NCBI GenBank assembly: GCA_023418055.1
Contig: JAEZDP010000114.1
Location: 1-6,771 of the forward strand
Direction of reading: 5' to 3'
Source: Acidobacteriota bacterium
Lineage (GTDB): Bacteria; Acidobacteriota; Vicinamibacteria; Vicinamibacterales; Vicinamibacteraceae
DNA: 6,771 bases
The position numbers and the translations under genes were made by a program. This document shows, one piece after another, positions 1 to 4,918 of the stretch. The notes below the pieces were generated by a model. The model saw only the letters and a program-made list of their open reading frames with translations, was not told the DNA's origin and did no database searches. Numbering within the stretch: the stretch's first letter is position 1; every line of letters begins with the position of its first letter.

Positions 1-261
1 GCCCAGCACGGCGTCGAGCTCCGCAGGCGTGCGCAGCAGCGTGGGCACCGCGTACCCGAGCGCCGCCGCAAGGTGCGCCTCGATGCGCGTCTCGAGCGCC
101 GCCGGCGTTCGCGACGGGCTGTCGAAGATCACGTTGCCGCTGGCGATGAACGTCTCGGCCCCCGCACACCCCATCTCCGCGAAGGCCTCGCGCAGGCGGG
201 ACATCTGCACGCGGTGACCGCCGACGTTGATCCCTCGAAGAAACGCGACGTAGCGAGGCAT
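1..261 (-). CDS. DUF1697 family protein, N-terminal part (cut by left window edge)
   Basis: The 87 visible residues begin MPRYVAFLRGINVGGHR and continue with a SRLREAF segment and ETFIASGNVIFDS. This is the characteristic N-terminus of DUF1697 proteins (YVAFLRGINVGG, then a conserved SGNV(I/V)F strand). The family is small, cytosolic and of unknown biochemical function, typically about 180 residues, so roughly half is present and the C-terminus lies beyond position 1. The start is the ATG at 259-261, which puts the conserved motif three residues in; no clear Shine-Dalgarno precedes it. It follows the SGNH hydrolase stop by 10 nt on the same strand, so it is probably the sixth member of the minus-strand run. 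Family assignment is firm; function is unknown. Confidence 0.9.
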   Translation of the reverse strand, partial: MPRYVAFLRGINVGGHRVQMSRLREAFAEMGCAGAETFIASGNVIFDSPSRTPAALETRIEAHLAAALGYAVPTLLRTPAELDAVLG

Positions 262-271
262 GGGGATGCGG

Positions 272-967
272 TCACTCCACGAACGGACGGGTCAGGATCG
301 TCCACAACTCGTAACCCTTCGGTGACAGGTGCAGACCGTCGGCCACGAAGAGGTCGGCGCGAGGGCGGCCGTCGTAGCCCAGCATCGGCCCATCCACGTC
401 GATGAAGCCCAGGCGGTCGTCCTTGTCGCACATCGCGCGAATCAGCGTGTTGGCCTCACGCACCGCCTCCACCATCTTCCAGCGGGCAATGGACGGCTTG
501 ATGCCGACGAACGCGATGCGCGTCCGCGGCAGGGCCGCGTGCACCTTCGAGACGAACGACGTGTAGTCGGCGAGGACCTGGGCCGGCGACTTGCCGGCGG
601 CCAGGTCGTTGTCTCCGGCGTAGAACACCACGGTGGCCGGGGCATGTTTCAGCACGAGCAGGTCGACGTGACGCACGGCATCGGCTATCTGTGAGCCGCC
701 AAAGCCCCGGTTGACGACGGCGGTCCCGGGAAAGGAGTCCGACAGGTTCCACAGCCTGATGCTGGAGCTGCCGACGAAGACGACGCCGCCCGGCGTGGGC
801 GGGGCATCGCGGTCGGCCCGGGCAAACGCCTCCATGTCGCTGGCCCACCGGTTCTCGGCCACGGCCTGCGCGGGCCGTGCGGCACTCTGCGCGTGGACAG
901 GCGCGCACACGCCAGCAGAAAGGCCGAGCACGATGAACAGCACGGAGCGCCGCAGAAGTCTGGACAT
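272..967 (-). CDS. Exported SGNH/GDSL-family hydrolase
   Basis: A 231-residue protein with a cleavable signal peptide: basic MSRLLRR, hydrophobic stretch 8-22, and a likely signal peptidase I site after VHA (residue 26). The mature part carries the SGNH blocks: GSSSIRLW at 66-73 (block I, probable nucleophile Ser68), NRGFGGS at 86-92 (block II), GDND at 118-121 (block III, Asn120 as oxyanion residue) and DGLHLS at 210-215 (block V, Asp210/His213 completing the triad). Block I is GSSS instead of the canonical GDS(L), a variant common in the PAF-acetylhydrolase-like branch. It likely acts as a periplasmic or secreted esterase, perhaps removing acyl or acetyl groups from carbohydrate; the substrate cannot be read from sequence. 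The frame stays open upstream to a GTG at 1027, overlapping the GNAT gene, but the ATG at 967 places the signal peptide at the N-terminus and is preferred. It lies 34 nt after the GNAT stop and 10 nt before the DUF1697 start. Confidence 0.9.
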   Translation of the reverse strand: MSRLLRRSVLFIVLGLSAGVCAPVHAQSAARPAQAVAENRWASDMEAFARADRDAPPTPGGVVFVGSSSIRLWNLSDSFPGTAVVNRGFGGSQIADAVRHVDLLVLKHAPATVVFYAGDNDLAAGKSPAQVLADYTSFVSKVHAALPRTRIAFVGIKPSIARWKMVEAVREANTLIRAMCDKDDRLGFIDVDGPMLGYDGRPRADLFVADGLHLSPKGYELWTILTRPFVE

Positions 968-1001
968 GGCGTGTACGGTACCCGCAAACGCCAGGGCGGC
1001 G

Positions 1002-1544
1002 TCAACCGAGACGTGCGAACTCGTCACGCAACACGCCGCACCAAGATTCGTCGGTCAGTTCGCCGCGCGCCAGGCGGTTCTGCCGTAACACGCCTTCCCG
1101 TGTCATCCCGAGCTTGTCCATGACACGCAGGGAACGGATGTTGCGGGGGTCCGCACAGGCCCTGATGCGATTGAGTGCGGGGTCGGCGGCAAAGGCCGCA
1201 CGCATCACCGCCCTCGCCGCTTCAGTGGCCACGCCGTGCCCCCACAGCCGACGCGCCACGGCATAGCCGAGTTCCGCCAGGCGATGCTCAGGCACGTGGC
1301 GCAGGTTGATGCCGCCCACCACGCGCTGCTCGTGCTCGATGGCCCAACACGACACGCGCTCGGCGTCGAGCAGCACCTGCGACGCCAGGAAGCGTTCGCC
1401 ATCGCGGCGGGTGTACGGCCACGGCACCGGCAGGTACCGTGCCCATTCGGCATCGGTCGCGTACGCCATCACATCGTCGAGGTCCTGCCAACGGTAGGGA
1501 CGAAGGCGCAGGCGCGGCGTGATGAGTTCGTCGGGCAGGGCCAT
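1002..1544 (-). CDS. GNAT family N-acetyltransferase, RimJ/RimL type
   Basis: A cytosolic protein of 180 residues. The N-terminal ITPRLRLRPYRWQDLD (8-23) is the usual opening of the Acetyltransf_3 (RimJ/RimL) group. The acetyl-CoA pyrophosphate-binding region is at about 94-113, with R-R-L-W-G-H-G-V-A-T-E (98-108) matching the R/QxxGxG/A motif A. NIRSLRVMDKLGM (135-147) is the conserved helix with Asn135 that follows it, and the C-terminus ends in the family's typical strand pair with W-C-G-V-L (173-177). The reaction is acetyl transfer from acetyl-CoA to an amine, which may be a protein N-terminus, an amino sugar or a small amine; the acceptor is unknown. The gene starts 11 nt after the glycosyltransferase stop, without a recognisable Shine-Dalgarno, which fits translation from a shared transcript. 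If the run is a pathway, an N-acetylation step after amine formation would be logical, but this is inference. Confidence 0.93.
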   Translation of the reverse strand: MALPDELITPRLRLRPYRWQDLDDVMAYATDAEWARYLPVPWPYTRRDGERFLASQVLLDAERVSCWAIEHEQRVVGGINLRHVPEHRLAELGYAVARRLWGHGVATEAARAVMRAAFAADPALNRIRACADPRNIRSLRVMDKLGMTREGVLRQNRLARGELTDESWCGVLRDEFARLG

Positions 1545-1555
1545 GCGGCGCAGTG

Positions 1556-2863
1556 TTACATGCGTGCCAGCCAGGCGTCGATGGCGTCGCAGGCCGCCGA
1601 GGCCCCGTCTTCCGATCGCACCGTCGTCGCCACGGCCGCGGCGTGCGCCGCGTGAGACGGATCGTCCAGCAGGCGCCGCAGTTCACCGCTGACGCGCGAG
1701 GCGGTGTACCGCGACGGCGGCACCTGTCGGCCTACGCCGAGGACGCACGCGCGCCAGGCGTTGTCGGCCTGGTCGTGGGCGTGGGGCACGACCAGCATCG
1801 GCACACCCGCGCGCAACGCCTGGTGCAGGGTACCCGCGCCACCCTGGTGCACGACCGCGGCGGCCCGTGGCATGAGCGCCGCATGTGGAGCCGACTCGAC
1901 GACGGCGATCGTGTCTGGCAGGCGGCGGGCCGGCCGGCCGGCGGGATGACGCCCCACGAGCAGCACGCCGCGGACGCCGAGGCGCAGCGTGGCCTCGGCG
2001 CTCTCCTCGAAGAACCGCCCGGGAGCGTTCACGGCCGACGTGCCGAGCGTGAACACGATGGGCGGCGGGCCCGCGTCGAGAAACTGCACGAGCGCAGGGT
2101 CGAGCGTCGGCGCCGTGGCGCCGTTGTACCAGACCGGTCCCACCACCTGCGCTTGCGGGGGCCAGTCGGGTTGTGGCGCCGCAAGCACCTTCGAGAAGAG
2201 CGCCAGCACGAGGCCCGGGGCATGTTGTCCGTCGAACACCGGATGCGCCCCTCGGGGAAGGCCGACGTCGCGACGCAGCCGCTCCACGTCGCGCACCCAG
2301 GACCGCGTCATGCGGTGGGCCATGCCCACGAGCAGCCGCGGCAGGCCAGGTACCGCTTCCAGGCCCTTCACCCACGGCGCGTTGGGAAAGACCGGCAGGT
2401 CATGGCGCGAGAAGAAGGACATCGGCGCCAGGACGGCCGACACCCACGGCGTGCCGAGGTACTCGGCGACGACCGGCGTCGCGAAGGTGATGGGATGCGA
2501 CACCAGCAGGTCGGCGTCGGCCGCGATGGCCAGCAGGTCCTCCCACGTCTCGCGGAGATGCGCCATGGCGACGTGGCGGATGACGTACTCGCTGCCGCGC
2601 CTGGCGTGCATCACACGCGCCAGCAACTCATGGTCGGACGGATCGCCATCCGGACGGACGGGATGGAAGTCGATGCCCTCGCGCTCGACGACCGTCCGGT
2701 AGTACGGCATGGTCGCCACCACGGGACGGTGGCCGCGTGCGCGCAGGGCCACGGCCAGCCCGAGATAGGGATTCAGGTCGCCGTACGACCCCAACGTCGT
2801 GAGCACGATACGGCGCGGCCTCGCGCCCGCACCCTCAGCGTGCGCGGGCGTCGTGCAGGGCAT
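1556..2863 (-). CDS. GT1-family glycosyltransferase (UGT/macrolide-glycosyltransferase-like)
   Basis: A GT-B-fold enzyme of 435 residues from the ATG at 2863. The N-terminal domain begins with IVLTTLGSYGDLNPYLGLA (19-37), the glycine-rich loop of the Glyco_transf_28/UGT acceptor domain. The C-terminal donor domain has FTLGTS (about 271-276) and the signature H-Q-G-G-A-G-T (339-345), followed by AGVPMLVVPHAHDQADNA (352-369), in which Asp364-Gln365 correspond to the residues that contact the nucleotide sugar in GT1 enzymes. Length is normal for the family. It transfers a sugar from an NDP-sugar to a small lipophilic acceptor such as a sterol, polyketide, carotenoid or lipid; neither donor nor acceptor can be specified. 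The frame is open to 2938, but that start would overlap the decarboxylase by about 100 nt and add a low-complexity Ser/Thr/Arg tail. The ATG at 2863 still overlaps the decarboxylase end by 29 nt, suggesting translational coupling. Confidence 0.93.
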   Translation of the reverse strand: MPCTTPAHAEGAGARPRRIVLTTLGSYGDLNPYLGLAVALRARGHRPVVATMPYYRTVVEREGIDFHPVRPDGDPSDHELLARVMHARRGSEYVIRHVAMAHLRETWEDLLAIAADADLLVSHPITFATPVVAEYLGTPWVSAVLAPMSFFSRHDLPVFPNAPWVKGLEAVPGLPRLLVGMAHRMTRSWVRDVERLRRDVGLPRGAHPVFDGQHAPGLVLALFSKVLAAPQPDWPPQAQVVGPVWYNGATAPTLDPALVQFLDAGPPPIVFTLGTSAVNAPGRFFEESAEATLRLGVRGVLLVGRHPAGRPARRLPDTIAVVESAPHAALMPRAAAVVHQGGAGTLHQALRAGVPMLVVPHAHDQADNAWRACVLGVGRQVPPSRYTASRVSGELRRLLDDPSHAAHAAAVATTVRSEDGASAACDAIDAWLARM

Positions 2864-4322
2864 GTCCCACGCGCGCGACGATGTCCGGAAGGGCTGCGAC
2901 GTCGGCTCCCGTCGTGTTGATGTTGACGATGCAGGCACGCAGCAGATAGCGCCCGCCGATCACGGCATTGGACACGAAGGCGTCGCCGGACTGCTGGAGG
3001 CGTTCGAGCACCTGCTCGTTGAGGGCATTCAGGTAGGGCTCGTGCGCCTCGGCAACGCGTCCGTCCACGCGCAGGTCGGGCGGCACGAACCGGAAGGTGG
3101 TGATGCTCAGCCCCTGGGTGTGCGCTTCGAGTGCCGGGTGGTCGGCGATGTGGCGGTGCAGTTGCCTGCTCAGCAGGATGTCGTCGCCGATCATCCGCGC
3201 GTAGCCGCGACGCCCGGCGTGCCGCAGCGCCAGCCAGACCTTGAGGGCGCGAAAGCCGCGTGAGTTCTGCGGGCCGAGGTCCACGTAGTTCAGCGCTTCC
3301 GCGCCGAAGTGATAGTACGGCGGGTGGTACGCAAACGCGTCGCGCAGCCAGGCAGGGTCGCGCACCAGCACGCAGCCGGCCTCGAGCGGCGTGTACAGCC
3401 ACTTGTGGGGATCGACGGCGACCGAGTCGGCACGCGCCATCCCGCGGAACACGTCACCCGCCTCCGGTGCCGCGGCGGCGAGCGCGCCGTAGGCGCCGTC
3501 CACGTGGAACCAGACATCCTGCCTCTCGCAGAGGTCGGCGATGGCATCGAGCGGATCGACCGTCCCGGTACTCACCGACCCGGCGGTCGCGGCGACCATC
3601 ATCGGGAGGACGCCCGCCTCCCGGTCGCGCACGAGCGCCTCCTCGAGCGCGTCGACGCGCATCCGCAAGCTGTCGTCCGTAGGGATCCACCGGATGGCGT
3701 CGGTGCCCAGGCCCGCAAGGTCGGCCGCCTTCTGCACCCACGTGTGCGTCTCGGTCGAGGTGTAGATGCGCAGCGGCCGCGCGTCGGAGGCGGCCACGCC
3801 CGCCGTCCGCACGTCCCAGGGCGCCGCGCGCCGCCGCGCCGCCAGCGTGGGCACGATGTTGGCCATGTTGCCGCCGCTCACCAACAGGCCGCCGCTCGAG
3901 GACGGATAGCCGACGAGATCGGCAATCCACCGGATGGTCTGCGCCTCGATTTCGGTCGCCATCGGTCCGAGCCGCCACGACCCCACATTGGCGTTGACGG
4001 CCGCCGCCAGCAGGTCTCCGAGCATGCCTATCGGTGCAGGCGACGAGGTGATGTAGCCGAAGAAGCGCGGATGGCCGTTGAAGAGCGAGTGCTCGAAGAG
4101 CAGCGCCGCCGCGTCTTCGAGCAGCGTCTGCGCATCCGTGCCGGTGTCCGGAAGCGGAGTTCCGGACGCCAGGGCCGCCTGCACCTCCAGCGGCGACTCG
4201 CCGGGCGTCACCGGGCCGTCGGGAAGGCCGTCGAGGCGGTCGGCGATGAGGTCTACCAGCGCGTGTCCCGCACGACGGAACTCGTCGGGGGGCAGCCGCA
4301 GAGGGACCTCACGCTCACTCAT
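2835..4322 (-). CDS. PLP-dependent group II decarboxylase (aromatic-L-amino-acid decarboxylase type)
   Basis: A protein of 495 residues, close to the usual 470-500 of the family. It catalyses PLP-dependent alpha-decarboxylation of an L-amino acid to an amine and CO2 in the cytosol. Visible landmarks in order: the N-terminal helical segment (12-32); SLFNGHPRFFGYITSSPAP (79-97), the substrate-side loop; SGGNMANI (149-156), the phosphate-binding region; His193 in TETH, matching the His that stacks on the cofactor ring; Thr246; HVDGAYG (273-279), with Asp275 holding the pyridine nitrogen; and VDPHKW (303-308), with Lys307 as the Schiff-base lysine. AYHPPYYHFG (331-340) and SRGFRALKVWLALRHAG (354-370) follow. 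All expected PLP residues are present, so it should be active. Substrate is undecided between tyrosine, tryptophan, DOPA and phenylalanine; histidine or glutamate-type activity seems less likely. The chosen ATG at 4322 overlaps the arfB stop by 8 nt; the frame is open to 4484 but that extension is an Arg/Ser-rich shadow of arfB. Confidence 0.94.
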   Translation of the reverse strand: MSEREVPLRLPPDEFRRAGHALVDLIADRLDGLPDGPVTPGESPLEVQAALASGTPLPDTGTDAQTLLEDAAALLFEHSLFNGHPRFFGYITSSPAPIGMLGDLLAAAVNANVGSWRLGPMATEIEAQTIRWIADLVGYPSSSGGLLVSGGNMANIVPTLAARRRAAPWDVRTAGVAASDARPLRIYTSTETHTWVQKAADLAGLGTDAIRWIPTDDSLRMRVDALEEALVRDREAGVLPMMVAATAGSVSTGTVDPLDAIADLCERQDVWFHVDGAYGALAAAAPEAGDVFRGMARADSVAVDPHKWLYTPLEAGCVLVRDPAWLRDAFAYHPPYYHFGAEALNYVDLGPQNSRGFRALKVWLALRHAGRRGYARMIGDDILLSRQLHRHIADHPALEAHTQGLSITTFRFVPPDLRVDGRVAEAHEPYLNALNEQVLERLQQSGDAFVSNAVIGGRYLLRACIVNINTTGADVAALPDIVARVGHALHDARAR

Positions 4323-4734
4323 CGCCCGTGCCACGGCTGCGCTGCTGTTTGACCTCGCTACGGCGCTGCTTGCTCTCGAGCCGGCGCTCACGCGAGGCCC
4401 GGGTGGGTCGGCTCGGTCGGCGCGACTTGGGACGCACCGCGGCGTCGCGCAGCAGCGCCTCGAGACGCGCCCGTGCGGCCTCACGGTTCTGCACCTGTGT
4501 GCGGTACTCGCGCGCGTCGATCACCAACACGCCATCGTCGGTCAGGCGGTTGCCGGCCAGCACCGCGAGGCGTGCCTTGACCTCGGCGGGCAGCGACGTC
4601 TCGTCGAGCACGACGCGCAGTTGCACGGCGGTCGCCACCTTGTTGACGTTCTGGCCACCCGGGCCGGAGGCGCGGACGAACCGCTCCTCGAGTTCGTGGT
4701 CGTGCAGGACGATGGCGTCGGAGATGCGAATCAT
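4315..4734 (-). CDS. arfB: Peptidyl-tRNA hydrolase ArfB (YaeJ/ICT1-type ribosome rescue factor)
   Basis: A 139-residue protein, almost exactly the length of Escherichia coli ArfB (YaeJ). The RF-1 catalytic domain has RASGPGGQNVNKV (21-33) with the GGQ motif at 26-28, which hydrolyses the peptidyl-tRNA ester on ribosomes stalled without a stop codon. There is no codon-recognition domain, which separates it from RF1/RF2. Residues from about 101 onward form an Arg/Lys-rich tail with few hydrophobics; in this family that tail enters the empty mRNA channel to sense a stalled ribosome. The start ATG at 4732-4734 gives the family-typical MIRI(S/T) opening. It is the first gene of the minus-strand run and its stop overlaps the decarboxylase start in the sequence ATGAGTGA. 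A role in basic translation quality control is well supported by the family; a link with the downstream metabolic genes is not. Confidence 0.95.
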   Translation of the reverse strand: MIRISDAIVLHDHELEERFVRASGPGGQNVNKVATAVQLRVVLDETSLPAEVKARLAVLAGNRLTDDGVLVIDAREYRTQVQNREAARARLEALLRDAAVRPKSRRPSRPTRASRERRLESKQRRSEVKQQRSRGTGDE

Positions 4735-4759
4735 GGGCGACGACCGCGCGCTCGTCCGC

Positions 4760-4765
4760 AGGATA
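4760..4765 (-). promoter_or_regulatory. Candidate extended -10 element for arfB and the minus-strand run
   Basis: On the minus strand this reads TATCCT preceded by TGC, i.e. TGC-TATCCT, resembling an extended sigma-70 -10 box (TGnTATAAT). No good -35 hexamer is found 16-18 nt upstream, as extended -10 promoters allow. It would give a leader of about 20 nt before the arfB ATG. It is the only reasonable candidate I see here, but short matches in GC-rich DNA are weak evidence. Confidence 0.28.
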
Positions 4766-4812
4766 GCACCCGCGCCGGCCCGCCCTTCGTCTCTCGGTCG
4801 CGCCGTGTCCTG

Positions 4813-4842
4813 TTGTCGCTGCCCTCGCGTTGCAGGTAGGCT
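4813..4842 (+). promoter_or_regulatory. Candidate sigma-70 promoter for the amidohydrolase gene
   Basis: TTGTCG (4813-4818) and TAGGCT (4837-4842) are separated by 18 nt and resemble -35 and -10 boxes, each with four of six consensus bases. Transcription would start near 4849, giving a leader of about 70 nt that contains the inverted repeat at 4854-4889 and the Shine-Dalgarno. The call rests on motif resemblance alone. Confidence 0.3.
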
Positions 4843-4853
4843 GAGCGTTCGTC

Positions 4854-4889
4854 GAACCCTTCTGCTGCGTCTCTGTGCGCGGAGGGTTC
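4854..4889 (+). promoter_or_regulatory. Inverted repeat / possible leader hairpin before the amidohydrolase gene
   Basis: GAACCCT (4854-4860) and AGGGTTC (4883-4889) are perfect inverted repeats of 7 bp. Two further inner pairs, a G-U (4861/4882) and a C-G (4862/4881), extend the stem to 9 bp with an 18-nt loop. It lies 29 nt upstream of the amidohydrolase ATG and ends 18 nt before the near-consensus ribosome-binding site. There is no T-tract after it and it precedes a gene start, so a terminator for a convergent gene is unlikely. It could be a messenger leader hairpin or a dyad operator for a dimeric regulator. The pairing is visible; the function is inferred. Confidence 0.4.
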
Positions 4890-4907
4890 AAGCGGCCTCG
4901 AGGAGGC

Positions 4908-4913
4908 AAGGAG
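4908..4913 (+). promoter_or_regulatory. Strong ribosome-binding site that fixes the amidohydrolase start
   Basis: AAGGAG ends 5 nt before the ATG at 4919, and a second purine-rich AGGAGG lies at 4901-4906, 12 nt from the ATG. This is the only clear Shine-Dalgarno among the starts in the window. It decides the start against the open frame that continues upstream to 4328 through arfB antisense sequence. Confidence 0.8.
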
Positions 4914-4918
4914 CAACG

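Noticed and set aside
889..909. Possible lipobox (AGVC) in the SGNH hydrolase signal peptide
   Set aside because: The residue before the cysteine is Val, not Gly, Ala or Ser, and a good signal peptidase I site (VHA) follows, so a lipoprotein is unlikely.
968..1027. GTG start 20 codons upstream for the SGNH hydrolase
   Set aside because: It would place the signal peptide internally and overlap the GNAT gene; the ATG at 967 begins directly with a basic n-region.
1553..2920. Long plus-strand open frame of about 455 codons opposite the glycosyltransferase
   Set aside because: Its translation is Arg/His/Gly-rich with no recognisable motif, while the opposite strand carries a complete GT1 enzyme. 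It is a shadow produced by high GC at third codon positions.
3309..4352. Plus-strand open frame of about 347 codons opposite the decarboxylase
   Set aside because: The translation is Arg-rich and featureless, and the minus strand holds an intact decarboxylase with all PLP-binding residues.
4323..4484. Upstream extension of the decarboxylase by 54 codons
   Set aside because: The extra residues are low-complexity Arg/Ala/Ser from within arfB in another frame; the ATG at 4322 gives the family's normal N-terminus.
4328..4918. Upstream extension of the amidohydrolase frame by 197 codons
   Set aside because: The extension runs antisense to arfB, is Arg/Ser-rich, and would bury the signal peptide. 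The ATG at 4919 has a strong ribosome-binding site.
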